Shown here in pieces: positions 6,475 to 17,380 of a DNA stretch of 64,000 nucleotides; positions within the stretch are counted from its first letter, which is position 1; the number at the start of each line of letters is the position of its first letter. The notes below the pieces were generated by a model, which was not told the origin of the DNA, did no database searches, and worked only from the letters and a program-made list of their open reading frames with translations. Origin of the DNA: Acetobacterium tundrae (lineage in GTDB: Bacteria > Bacillota > Clostridia > Eubacteriales > Eubacteriaceae); assembly GCF_008086615.1 (NCBI RefSeq), contig NZ_RXYB01000015.1, positions 28,227-92,226 on the forward strand. The letters run 5' to 3'. The translations under genes and the position numbers were made by a program.

Positions 6475-9400
6475 GATTAAAAACATCCTATGTTATGGTT
6501 CGGCGAGCATCATCAACCGTTTGAGAAGCAATATCAACATTATTTAAAAACATCCTATGTTATGGTTCGGCTGCAGCGCGAAAGCGAACGCAAGCGGATC
6601 TGGCAGGATTTAAAAACATCCTATGTTATGGTTCGGCGAAAAATGGGGTGTGACGTTAGATACACGAATCACATTTAAAAACATCCTATGTTATGGTTCG
6701 GCAGGAGCGGACGTTGATACATTAACTGATTTTACTGTATTTAAAAACATCCTATGTTATGGTTCGGCGGATATCGAGGATTTAAATAATATTGACATTA
6801 CTGTATTTAAAAACATCCTATGTTATGGTTCGGCGAAGGAATGGCAGGACTGGATTGAAGCGGTCAATGAATTTAAAAACATCCTATGTTATGGTTCGGC
6901 TTAATCGATGACGGCTTCGGTAATGAGAATTTCATATTTAAAAACATCCTATGTTATGGTTCGGCATAAGATCCATGGTGTGCAGCCCGGTGTTAAATTT
7001 AATTTAAAAACATCCTATGTTATGGTTCGGCTTCTGAGCCTGACCTAAGTCCGCCACCTGATTGATCATTTAAAAACATCCTATGTTATGGTTCGGCGAG
7101 GTGAAATTCCATGGTGTCGTACAATCGATATCAATTTAAAAACATCCTATGTTATGGTTCGGCACTTATTAACTTATGATAAGTATATTTGATATTTTAA
7201 TTTAAAAACATCCTATGTTATGGTTCGGCGAGCGGGGCCCCTAAAGAGGATCATGCTATTTTACCATTTAAAAACATCCTATGTTATGGTTCGGCTTCGC
7301 AAGAAATCGTTCCACCACTCGAAGTAAATATATTTAAAAACATCCTATGTTATGGTTCGGCCGGAACAAACGTCGGGCAAGAGCGCGGCGCACTCGAATT
7401 TAAAAACATCCTATGTTATGGTTCGGCAAACAATTAATAAGTAATGTGGAAGTGTATGGTCTATTTAAAAACATCCTATGTTATGGTTCGGCCCGTTATA
7501 CCAGATACTTCACCATTTTTTACGACATTTAAAAACATCCTATGTTATGGTTCGGCATGTGCGCGTGGTGATTCAAACAAAGGTGTTAACTAATTTAAAA
7601 ACATCCTATGTTATGGTTCGGCGTTGTTATGTATTATTCATCAAATCCACCATACAATATTTAAAAACATCCTATGTTATGGTTCGGCGATTTATTTGAT
7701 GCTGATGTTGTGGCGACTAAGCAAAATTTAAAAACATCCTATGTTATGGTTCGGCGGCAACAGATATTGGTATAAAAATCGGCATTGATGGATTTAAAAA
7801 CATCCTATGTTATGGTTCGGCTTTAATCCCATTGAAGCCGTCTGGCGTATCACTCGTATTTAAAAACATCCTATGTTATGGTTCGGCTAGCTCCTGTGGA
7901 TATGCCAAAAACTATGCTATTCAATTTAAAAACATCCTATGTTATGGTTCGGCGGTAATCAATGCGCTTGTATCTGTGAGTTTAACAGCATTTAAAAACA
8001 TCCTATGTTATGGTTCGGCATAAGGACTTTCACAAAAGCCCTCTTTTGTACCCGGATTTAAAAACATCCTATGTTATGGTTCGGCCGAAGTTATGTTTAA
8101 TTTAGCACTAGACACCGGATTTAAAAACATCCTATGTTATGGTTCGGCGTTGTTGTTATATTATTTAATGAATTTACAATCCTATTTAAAAACATCCTAT
8201 GTTATGGTTCGGCCTAGCTGACAATTGTATCTTTTGACCATAAAATTGATTTAAAAACATCCTATGTTATGGTTCGGCTCTGGCGGTTTACTCATTGGCG
8301 TGGTTTAGTGGTGATTTAAAAACATCCTATGTTATGGTTCGGCTTGATTGTATACTCCTTGCCCAGCTAGATAAGTATATTTAAAAACATCCTATGTTAT
8401 GGTTCGGCAATGTAGATATCAGCTAACCCCAACTCGTACGCGTCATTTAAAAACATCCTATGTTATGGTTCGGCGGCTTGGGTTTGTTAATGTTGCCAAC
8501 GCTCTAAACTATTTAAAAACATCCTATGTTATGGTTCGGCTCGTAAAATGTTGCTAATACATCCAATATAATTAATATTTAAAAACATCCTATGTTATGG
8601 TTCGGCTTAAGAACTTCAATAAGCCGGGGAGAAACATTTGGATTTAAAAACATCCTATGTTATGGTTCGGCTTTCCCTTTTGCTGGGCCTTTAATGTGGA
8701 CGAAAGTATTTAAAAACATCCTATGTTATGGTTCGGCGGCCAAACAGGCACCGATAATTTAAACCATTTAATATTTAAAAACATCCTATGTTATGGTTCG
8801 GCGAGATACAAGCATTACAATAGCCCCTGTGAATATGCATTTAAAAACATCCTATGTTATGGTTCGGCGCATTCGCATCTTGTTCCGCGAATTTATCCAT
8901 TTTCATTTAAAAACATCCTATGTTATGGTTCGGCACGGATGAAAGGGGCGATAATCTTCACGTCGATATATTTAAAAACATCCTATGTTATGGTTCGGCA
9001 TCAGCTATTGAGCTATCAGCGCTAAACGTGTACGTATTTAAAAACATCCTATGTTATGGTTCGGCTAATGCGACGATTAACAATTTGTTAGCTGGTAATA
9101 TATTTAAAAACATCCTATGTTATGGTTCGGCAACTGCTTTCAAAACAGTCAGGTTATTAACTTTTTCATTTAAAAACATCCTATGTTATGGTTCGGCCAT
9201 AAAGGAACATACTATCATCATTCAACACCCGAATTTAAAAACATCCTATGTTATGGTTCGGCGATCAAAGGGATTGTACAATTGATTATGAAGACTTATT
9301 TAAAAACATCCTATGTTATGGTTCGGCTGAAGCGTCATTATGGTGCTGTTATTGTAAAGGAATTTAAAAACATCCTATGTTATGGTTCGGCATAAGCGGT

Positions 9401-12017
9401 TGCATTGGCTGGACGTTTAACCATCTTGATTTAAAAACATCCTATGTTATGGTTCGGCGTTTGACAATGGCTTCGAGAGTGAACAAGAAAAGACATTTAA
9501 AAACATCCTATGTTATGGTTCGGCCAACGTCCTGAATGCTCCGATTGTAAGTGATGCTGTATTTAAAAACATCCTATGTTATGGTTCGGCCAATGTCGTT
9601 CCAGTCAGTTCAATTATTTCCTCTGATTTAAAAACATCCTATGTTATGGTTCGGCGGTTACCTGATCAGATGAATACATTAATAATTTACGAATTTAAAA
9701 ACATCCTATGTTATGGTTCGGCTCATCCAATAATTTAGGGACGTTATTCGCTTTCCAATTTAAAAACATCCTATGTTATGGTTCGGCTGTACCGTTCGTA
9801 CCAACTGTTTGTTATTCAGATGTATTTAAAAACATCCTATGTTATGGTTCGGCGTTGGGAATGGAACGCTTTTTAAACATTCCATTCCATATTTAAAAAC
9901 ATCCTATGTTATGGTTCGGCGTTGTTTGGAAGAACAAAGAAAATGGATTTAATGGAATTTAAAAACATCCTATGTTATGGTTCGGCCTCCATCCTCCGAT
10001 CCAAACGCAATCGGTACACCTATTTAAAAACATCCTATGTTATGGTTCGGCATCTATTTTTGTACTTTCAAATGGTCAGGCATCAAATTTAAAAACATCC
10101 TATGTTATGGTTCGGCAAACAAATGTACTCTTTGTGTAAAGAGAGAGAGATATTTAAAAACATCCTATGTTATGGTTCGGCTATGAAGATGAAATTGATG
10201 ATTTAGATTATATGGTATTTAAAAACATCCTATGTTATGGTTCGGCCCGTCTACCATGTGCCAAATTTTGAGTAATAGTAACAATTTAAAAACATCCTAT
10301 GTTATGGTTCGGCCCGCTTGCATTTTATCCGGTATTTTGAGCCTTTTATTTAAAAACATCCTATGTTATGGTTCGGCTAGTTCTTGCGAAACAAAACAAG
10401 ATACCTAATACGTATTTAAAAACATCCTATGTTATGGTTCGGCTCCAAACGCAATCGGAACACCTTGACAATTAGGGTAATTTAAAAACATCCTATGTTA
10501 TGGTTCGGCCTTAGAGCAGAAATGCCGGTTAAACGAAAAAGCATATTTAAAAACATCCTATGTTATGGTTCGGCAATAAAATGTGTTCCCGATAAATTAC
10601 CGTTTATTGTATTTAAAAACATCCTATGTTATGGTTCGGCTGCTTTTCCATTTGCAATAGCCAATGATGCAATTTTATTTAAAAACATCCTATGTTATGG
10701 TTCGGCACAATTCAGCCAGGAGAACTTTTATGGTTTTCAAAATTTAAAAACATCCTATGTTATGGTTCGGCTGTTTATTAAAACAACTTTGTAATTGTGA
10801 ATTTACATTTAAAAACATCCTATGTTATGGTTCGGCTACATCAGTAATATTTTTACTAGTTAAATAAGACTATTTAAAAACATCCTATGTTATGGTTCGG
10901 CAATTTACGACAATACCGGTTATGTCATTTCTCAAAATTTAAAAACATCCTATGTTATGGTTCGGCTAAAGAATTGATGTTCAGCCCATATTGTTTTGAT
11001 ACATTTAAAAACATCCTATGTTATGGTTCGGCGATATATAGAGACGATTGCATACATAAGATAATCAAATTTAAAAACATCCTATGTTATGGTTCGGCTA
11101 TAAAAATAGCGTTTTACGAAAGGAGAAAAACAAATTTAAAAACATCCTATGTTATGGTTCGGCGGCATAGGGCACTTGCAACGTATAATCTTTTTCGATT
11201 TAAAAACATCCTATGTTATGGTTCGGCTCATTCCCGATTTGTTCTCTTTGCTCTGCGTTTAGGATTTAAAAACATCCTATGTTATGGTTCGGCTTGAAAC
11301 AGAAGAGTTCGCGGAATTGTTAAGCAAACATTTAAAAACATCCTATGTTATGGTTCGGCGCAGAGGAAAAAGATTTAGTTACCGGCGAACAATTATTTAA
11401 AAACATCCTATGTTATGGTTCGGCTCGTCGAGCGTATGCAAGTAAATATCACCGGTGATGGATTTAAAAACATCCTATGTTATGGTTCGGCCAACCAAAT
11501 CCATACTTCCATGGAGGGCAATCACAATTTAAAAACATCCTATGTTATGGTTCGGCTATTCTTGGTGGTATAACTGGTATTAAATCAGCTATATTTAAAA
11601 ACATCCTATGTTATGGTTCGGCTTTCAGATGCTACAACGTTGGGTACAATTTCAAATTTATTTAAAAACATCCTATGTTATGGTTCGGCGGTGATTACAC
11701 AAATAAGTCAACAGGAGAATTTATATTTAAAAACATCCTATGTTATGGTTCGGCGCCTAGATAGGTCGATCCGTCTTGATTAGTACCTTTATTTAAAAAC
11801 ATCCTATGTTATGGTTCGGCTGATTACGGTTTTAACAACCGGCATGGCAGTCAGCGATTTAAAAACATCCTATGTTATGGTTCGGCCATGTCATAGGCAT
11901 ACAGCGACCGTGAATTAAATTATTTAAAAACATCCTATGTTATGGTTCGGCCCGATTCAATCAACTTATTGCACCAGAAAAAAGTGTATTTAAAAACATC
12001 CTATGTTATGGTTCGGC
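6475..12017 (-). CRISPR. Type I-B CRISPR array, 85 repeats and 84 spacers
   Basis: 85 copies of a 30-bp repeat begin ATTTAAAAACATCC and end GGTTCGGC as read on the plus strand. They alternate with 84 spacers of about 33-37 bp. All repeats appear identical except the leftmost (6475-6504), which differs in its first two bases. Transcription is inferred to run leftward. Read on the minus strand the repeat ends in TTTTTAAAT, like the 5' handle of type I-B crRNAs; the degenerate copy is then at the distal end; and the cas genes lie upstream on the same strand. The youngest spacer is therefore at the right (11952-11987). Open frames through the array, with a recurring FKNILCYGSA, are artefacts. Confidence 0.98.
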
Positions 12018-12193
12018 TATAGTAAAATCGCAAAATTAAATTTGCTTTAGTCTAATAAATCTCAATAATAGGGGATTCTATAATATTTTACCACCCTTTT
12101 TACAAAATCAAAAGAATTGAATCATAAAGTTCAATCATCCGCATTGATATGCGAATTTCAAGATGATTTTTTATAAAACGCCTGGTAAGTAAA
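12018..12193 (-). promoter_or_regulatory. CRISPR leader region
   Basis: 176 bp, very AT-rich and without an ORF, between the first repeat (11988-12017) and the cas2 stop. Its position beside the intact end of the array, opposite the degenerate repeat, identifies it as the leader holding the array promoter and the integration signals. No consensus -35/-10 pair was certain. Confidence 0.7.
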
Positions 12194-12478
12194 TTACAGA
12201 AAAAGATTTTCCGCAGATTGGTTATTACCTAAAGTTTCTTCTTCAAAAACATCTCCATTGATTAGTTTAATGATGCATACAAAATCTTCATCAATTTTGA
12301 TAATACTTTTTAGTTCATGGCGGAGTTGTATTAGCTTTGAAGGTGTGATCGCACCACGGAAAACCGACTTCTGATAATGAATTAAATATTTTTTGCAGAT
12401 TTTGAAAACTTTGTAGACTCGTTTTTCATTCACATCATAAAAAACAAAGGCATAGTTATAATTAAGTGATTTACCCAT
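12194..12478 (-). CDS. cas2: Cas2, spacer-acquisition subunit
   Basis: 94 aa ferredoxin-fold protein with the Cas2 start NYAFVFYDVNEKRVYKVFKICKKY, in which YDV supplies the conserved Asp. Cas2 is the dimeric bridge of the Cas1-Cas2 integrase that inserts new spacers at the leader end. It is the last cas gene, 3 bp after cas1 and next to the leader. Confidence 0.93.
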   Translation of the reverse strand: MGKSLNYNYAFVFYDVNEKRVYKVFKICKKYLIHYQKSVFRGAITPSKLIQLRHELKSIIKIDEDFVCIIKLINGDVFEEETLGNNQSAENLFL

Positions 12479-12481
12479 AAT

Positions 12482-13480
12482 TTATTGCTTTTCCTTATTA
12501 TTAAACGGTATGAATTGCTGACCTTCAAGAATTTCTTTAATGAGTTTATAGCAATCCAACTTAATCGCAGTGCGATAGCTTACTTTACGTTTGAGTTTTG
12601 GATGTTGAAAAATACTCTCAAGGCGTTCCTCAAATGCAGCAACAAATATTTTTCTACCCTCTTCATTAAGAATGCAATAGTTTAATTTCTTTTCAAAATG
12701 TTTATCCACTTGAAGTTTGCGATTATTAACAAGATCAAAAATAGTTTTAAAAACGATAACTGGCTTAAATACCTCACACAAATCAAGACTCAGGGAAAAA
12801 CGTCCTTCTGAGGGTTCGTGAAGAAAACTAATCCGCTGATCCAAATGTGTTTGATAAATAACTGATATCGTTTTGGAATAGAGCAAACTATTCCCAAAAG
12901 AAATCAGTGCATTAATGGGATTATCCGGCGGACGTTTTACTCGCTTATGCATCATAAAATCTTCGGGTAAAAAATATTTAAAATCAGCATAAAATCGCTG
13001 CCATAATTCACCTTCAATTTGCAGAACCTGTTTAATATTATGTGATTTTTCTAAATTTTCCGGCAATGTCTTTCTAATCCAGTCAATCGTTGTTTTTACT
13101 TCTTTTTTATCGTGCTTATAATAATGATAGAGCAGTTCATCTATATTGCATGCGATCCCTCTGACAATATTCTTGGCGATATCAATACGATTTTTTTGTG
13201 AAGCATTTACTTGAGCAACTAACAGACGACCGCTGATAAGAGTTTCTTTTGGATAAAAAGTACCACTGTAACCCTCATAGTAATTAAAAAAATGAATAAT
13301 AATATTATTTTTAGATAGAAAATCCAGTAATTTGCTGTTTAAACTTATTTCAGATAAACAATAAAGTTCTCGGACCCCTTCAACGGGGATATAGGTGTTT
13401 TTACCATTAACACGAAAGCAAAGCGAATTATCTTTTCTGGTTAAATCTCCCATTGATGTTAAATAACGTGTATTTCCCAT
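12482..13480 (-). CDS. cas1: Cas1, CRISPR integrase
   Basis: 332 aa, Cas1b type. Recognisable parts are the N-terminal beta domain (RYLTSMGDLTRKDNSLCF...IPVEGVRELYC), the alpha-helical catalytic region with NALISFGNSLLYS and the HEPSEGRFSLSLDLCEVFKP segment holding metal-binding His and Asp residues. Cas1 performs the two-step integration of prespacers. It lies 12 bp downstream of cas4 and 3 bp upstream of cas2, so the three adaptation genes are co-transcribed. Confidence 0.95.
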   Translation of the reverse strand: MGNTRYLTSMGDLTRKDNSLCFRVNGKNTYIPVEGVRELYCLSEISLNSKLLDFLSKNNIIIHFFNYYEGYSGTFYPKETLISGRLLVAQVNASQKNRIDIAKNIVRGIACNIDELLYHYYKHDKKEVKTTIDWIRKTLPENLEKSHNIKQVLQIEGELWQRFYADFKYFLPEDFMMHKRVKRPPDNPINALISFGNSLLYSKTISVIYQTHLDQRISFLHEPSEGRFSLSLDLCEVFKPVIVFKTIFDLVNNRKLQVDKHFEKKLNYCILNEEGRKIFVAAFEERLESIFQHPKLKRKVSYRTAIKLDCYKLIKEILEGQQFIPFNNKEKQ

Positions 13481-13492
13481 AAAGTACCTCCT

Positions 13493-13987
13493 TTAAATAC
13501 AGCAATAGGTGTAATAGGCGCATTTTATACATTTCTTTTCAAATTTATAGGGTGGGGGTGTCGGAAGATCGATTAAATATACCATATCTTTTTCAATGCA
13601 TTTCAAATTTTCCGCAATTTCATCGTCCAAATCAACATAGTATATTTTATGGTCGCTTTTATTTTTTTCAATAAATTCTATTTTTCCTCGACGCTCGATT
13701 CCTTTTTGTTTCAAAACATTCAAATAAAAAAGAACTTGCCATTTAACAGCCTCATAATCCGTATCTGATTTTTTGATTTCTACGAGATAATCCCTAGTGA
13801 TTTTATCAATCTTAATGTTTTCAACCGCAATTTCTGTTTCCTGCCCTTCAGATGCTTTCACTTCGTGTAAAGCCTTTCCTATTTTTACGTCCTCGCTATT
13901 ATCTTCAAGATTGATCCGGTTTCCATGCAGCCAACACTGGCGTTTGCAGTGGAAATAATAATTAATCAATGTACCTGTCGCGCCCAT
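13493..13987 (-). CDS. cas4: Cas4, RecB-like nuclease
   Basis: 164 aa. Cas4 trims prespacers and helps select PAM-containing DNA. The first conserved Cys is in FHCKRQCWLHG. The RecB-type core includes VEIKKSDTDYEAVKWQV (catalytic Lys and downstream QxxxY-like residues), and the C-terminal iron-sulfur cysteines are in KKCIKCAYYTYCC. It is placed between cas3 and cas1, as usual in I-B operons. Confidence 0.92.
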   Translation of the reverse strand: MGATGTLINYYFHCKRQCWLHGNRINLEDNSEDVKIGKALHEVKASEGQETEIAVENIKIDKITRDYLVEIKKSDTDYEAVKWQVLFYLNVLKQKGIERRGKIEFIEKNKSDHKIYYVDLDDEIAENLKCIEKDMVYLIDLPTPPPYKFEKKCIKCAYYTYCCI

Positions 13988-13998
13988 AAAATCCTCCT

Positions 13999-16614
13999 TT
14001 ATAGAAAAAGTTTGTCTGATTTAACTTTTTCAAATGCCTTTCGATCGAATTTCCCATTCGGAAAAAAAGAATCATCTCGTCTACATAGAAAAAGCTCTCC
14101 GATTTGTCCTTCGTGCTCGAATTGAAATTTTGGAATTTGATAAATAAAATAGGACATCTTTTCAGAAAATTCCGAGAGGCGCACCCGTTTTTCAGCATAG
14201 TTTAATGTTGTAACCTCCAGTAGCGTTTTGTAGTCAGACCAAAGCTCATAACCATCTATCATATTTCCGTCAAAGTCTTCAAGAACCTGATAGATAAACA
14301 CTGACACTTCCCGATTATTCTCATCAATGAGTTGCATATGTTTTTGAATTTCAGGATAGTCAAAATTCCATAACGTTTCCCTGGCAAATTTTTCAATATT
14401 CGCCTCATTGTTAGCCTCTTTTGCTGTATTAATCTCACTTAAAACTACATCATAATAGGTCGAAAAATCTTTTGCAATTAAGATTTTTTGCATCTCTTCG
14501 TTTTTAATTGTAAGCTTTTCCTGCTTTCGAAAATCATTAGGATAAAGCCGATCTGCATTGTTATAGTTGAAAAAGAATACTTTTGATCCTTTTTTCTTAC
14601 AGGACCGATTAATTCGACCCAAGAATTGTTCTTCTGCATCGAAAAGCGATACATCCTTGAAACCCATATCCATATCAATATCGACTCCGGCTTCAATAAC
14701 TTGTGTTGCCACTAAAATAAGATTCTCTCCTGATTTTATTTTGTCTATGATACGCTTTCGTTCCGCCTTATTATCATCCCCAGTAATGCACAACACCTGT
14801 CTATCCATGCCTCTCTCATTCATTGTTTTCTGAAGCAATTCGAAAAATTCCAGAGTCGTCGTCTTAAAAATAAATTCTACTAGCAATTTATTTTTAAAGC
14901 CTGAATATTCGGGATTATTTGCTAACTCAAGACTCGTTGCGATTATTTTTTCCAGGAGCTTTTCGAGCACTGACTCTTTGTCATAATCAAGCAATGAGAA
15001 ATCGAGATTTACACGGTTTTTAAATAATGGATGTTGATAAAAAACACTCGAATCTTTAATCAAGCTTGGAATTCGAGGCGTGGTTTCCAAACTTAATTTA
15101 CCCAAATCCGGCAGGGTTGCAGACATGATAATAATCCGCATATTTAATAGTTTCGCATAGTCCTGAAGAAACAGAATAATTTCCTTCCACAAATCATTTC
15201 GATAGCTTTGAATTTCGTCAAGTATGATCACACTGTTTGCGAGATGAGCCAATGGAAAGACTTCTTCCCGATTGGTACCAAATAGGGTATTAAAGAAATT
15301 GACATGAGTAGTTAAGATCAGCGGATAGTGTAAGAACTGACGACCAAGTAGTGACTGCTCGTAATCGACACGATCCTTATTGTCGTTGATATCCCATTCG
15401 CCTTCGGCCAAGTCACTATTTGCTTTGACCTTTTTAATAGCTGTCACTCCATTGACGACTGTAATCCCTTCCAGAATTGAACGATCGTAATTAAATGCGG
15501 CTTCCAAACTCTCTCTGGTTTGCTCTACGAGGGTATTAAAGGGAAACACATAGGTGATTTTACTAAGCCTTGAATCTGCCTCCAACAGTTTTAATGCAAG
15601 ATTGATGGAAGTGTTTGTCTTGCCGCTGCCGGTGGGTGCTTCTAAAAAGAATATCAATTCTTCTGAGTTATGCGTGAGCCCTTCTTCTGCTTCTAAAAAA
15701 AGCTCACATCTTAATCGATTGATTTCATTTCCAATAAAGGGATCATCACATTTTTCAAATTTGCTTTGCTGATAATGCTGAATAGTTTCATATATTGGTG
15801 TACTGTTAAACGCAGCACGGTACTTTTTTATATCATCGATGACACCGAAATTCTCAACCGGCTTATTCATAAAATCAGATGTCGCATAAAAATCACAGGA
15901 AACCAGGAGGCCATAAAGAAAACGTCCATAAATAATCCATGAAATGGATTTCCAGAGGGCTTTGTTTTTAAGGTCCTGCAGGACAACCTCAAAATAATCA
16001 CCGATATCCGTGTTGCTTTGAGGGATTTGGCCGAACAACTCGCGATAATAAACGCAATGTTCATTTTCAGAACTGAATAATTCTGAACTAAGTTTTGATA
16101 AAAAATCCTGAAAGCCACCAAGATATCCGTGATGTTTACTGATGATAAAACTGTTGAAAACCAAAGAAAAAAACAGGCGTTCCTGATCTTCCCCATCAAA
16201 ATTCATAATTTTCTCTAAATAGTGATTACAATAAATCAGCGCCGAAAAGAAGGAATGGTTCGAATTGTTTGACATCGTTTTTTCGTGATTTTCATTTGAC
16301 ATTTTTTGGACTTGAAAATTAGGATTTGTTTTTCCTAAATCGTGGGTATAAATAGCATTATAAAATAGCTCTCGCCATAAAAGAATTGCGGAAGCTGAGA
16401 GGTTATCAACGAGACTGCGTTCAAAATTTTCAAAAACATTATCCAATTTTTTCGCTTCCCAGAGTTTTTCTAAATAGTCAAGCGTGAGGCCCAGATGTGC
16501 CTCTAATGTTTCATAGTTCAAGGTATCCTCATTTGTTTTGAGATGAGCATAAAATGGTTTGCTGGTATCAAAGTAATGATTGAAGTCAAATAATGGTATG
16601 TGATCAAAAATCAT
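13999..16614 (-). CDS. cas3: Cas3, HD nuclease-helicase
   Basis: 871 aa, with an N-terminal HD nuclease and a superfamily 2 helicase in one chain. The HD motif is in YTHDLGKTNPNFQ (about residue 90) and further metal ligands are probably in the ISKHHGYLGG segment. Walker A is EAPTGSGKTNTS, the DEAD-box equivalent is ILDEIQSYR, SAT lies in IIMSATLP, and motif VI includes EEQFLGRINRS. Cas3 is recruited by Cascade to unwind and degrade the target DNA. The frame is intact with no missing catalytic motif, so interference is probably functional. Confidence 0.95.
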   Translation of the reverse strand: MIFDHIPLFDFNHYFDTSKPFYAHLKTNEDTLNYETLEAHLGLTLDYLEKLWEAKKLDNVFENFERSLVDNLSASAILLWRELFYNAIYTHDLGKTNPNFQVQKMSNENHEKTMSNNSNHSFFSALIYCNHYLEKIMNFDGEDQERLFFSLVFNSFIISKHHGYLGGFQDFLSKLSSELFSSENEHCVYYRELFGQIPQSNTDIGDYFEVVLQDLKNKALWKSISWIIYGRFLYGLLVSCDFYATSDFMNKPVENFGVIDDIKKYRAAFNSTPIYETIQHYQQSKFEKCDDPFIGNEINRLRCELFLEAEEGLTHNSEELIFFLEAPTGSGKTNTSINLALKLLEADSRLSKITYVFPFNTLVEQTRESLEAAFNYDRSILEGITVVNGVTAIKKVKANSDLAEGEWDINDNKDRVDYEQSLLGRQFLHYPLILTTHVNFFNTLFGTNREEVFPLAHLANSVIILDEIQSYRNDLWKEIILFLQDYAKLLNMRIIIMSATLPDLGKLSLETTPRIPSLIKDSSVFYQHPLFKNRVNLDFSLLDYDKESVLEKLLEKIIATSLELANNPEYSGFKNKLLVEFIFKTTTLEFFELLQKTMNERGMDRQVLCITGDDNKAERKRIIDKIKSGENLILVATQVIEAGVDIDMDMGFKDVSLFDAEEQFLGRINRSCKKKGSKVFFFNYNNADRLYPNDFRKQEKLTIKNEEMQKILIAKDFSTYYDVVLSEINTAKEANNEANIEKFARETLWNFDYPEIQKHMQLIDENNREVSVFIYQVLEDFDGNMIDGYELWSDYKTLLEVTTLNYAEKRVRLSEFSEKMSYFIYQIPKFQFEHEGQIGELFLCRRDDSFFPNGKFDRKAFEKVKSDKLFL

Positions 16615-16622
16615 GGCAGCTC

Positions 16623-17378
16623 CTATAAGTACATCAGGTTTTTTCCATTTACTTCATAAACTGGGAAATCTTGATTCAATTTCACGGGGATGTTGGTAAA
16701 AATCAATGATTCGGTTACGTATTGGTTACAAACGGATTCCAATGCAATCGGCAATCGCTCTTCATATTTAAAGTCCGGTTCTTTTTTTCCCAATCCTCTT
16801 TTGGGGATCAATTCCCCCGTTTTTTTTGGGAAAAAGCTATCAATAATAATTGGTGTTTCCGTCATTGTCCTTATAATTGGATGAACGGCAATTGCTTCGA
16901 TATTGGCATAATGATCATTCTTGCCAAGATACGGTAGATAAACAAAACGTTTTTCAACCATTCTCTTTTTTAATGATTGAAGCAATAATGATTCATTCAA
17001 GCCGTCAAGAAGCAGATATATTTGCCAGACTGGTTTTTCCAGCCACTGTTCCTTAACAATGAGATTACAAGGCTTATCTTGTTTATCTTTATTATAATAA
17101 CCGACAGAATTATTAAAGACTTGTACTTTTTTAGGTATGTAACCCTGGTCATTTAAAGGACAAATCGCGATTTTGAGAGTCTTTAATTTTTGATAGAATT
17201 CCGGATAATCCTCGTTTTTTTTCTGTTGGTTGTATCCATTTAAGCCTAGAATGCTTCCAAATAGTCCTAATAATGCAATTTTGTGTATGTTACCGTAAGT
17301 ATAATACAGATAGGTGTTAACATCAGGCTGCTTGAAAAAGGCGGTGTTACCACTGAGCTTAAACGTGAGTGTTTCCAT
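16623..17378 (-). CDS. cas5: Cas5 of the I-B Cascade
   Basis: 251 aa, Cas5h-like. The N-terminus METLTFKLSGNTAFFKQPDVNTYLYYTYGN fits the RAMP-fold Cas5 that caps the crRNA 5' handle in the effector complex. It sits 2 bp after cas7 and 8 bp before cas3. The family call relies on both sequence and operon position. Confidence 0.88.
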   Translation of the reverse strand: METLTFKLSGNTAFFKQPDVNTYLYYTYGNIHKIALLGLFGSILGLNGYNQQKKNEDYPEFYQKLKTLKIAICPLNDQGYIPKKVQVFNNSVGYYNKDKQDKPCNLIVKEQWLEKPVWQIYLLLDGLNESLLLQSLKKRMVEKRFVYLPYLGKNDHYANIEAIAVHPIIRTMTETPIIIDSFFPKKTGELIPKRGLGKKEPDFKYEERLPIALESVCNQYVTESLIFTNIPVKLNQDFPVYEVNGKNLMYL

Positions 17379-17380
17379 GA

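Noticed and set aside
6490..11665. Many open frames with repeated FKNILCYGSA or LKTSYVMVR peptides
   Set aside because: They are the CRISPR repeat read in open frames. The spacers between are unrelated and there is no ribosome-binding site. Not a repeat protein.
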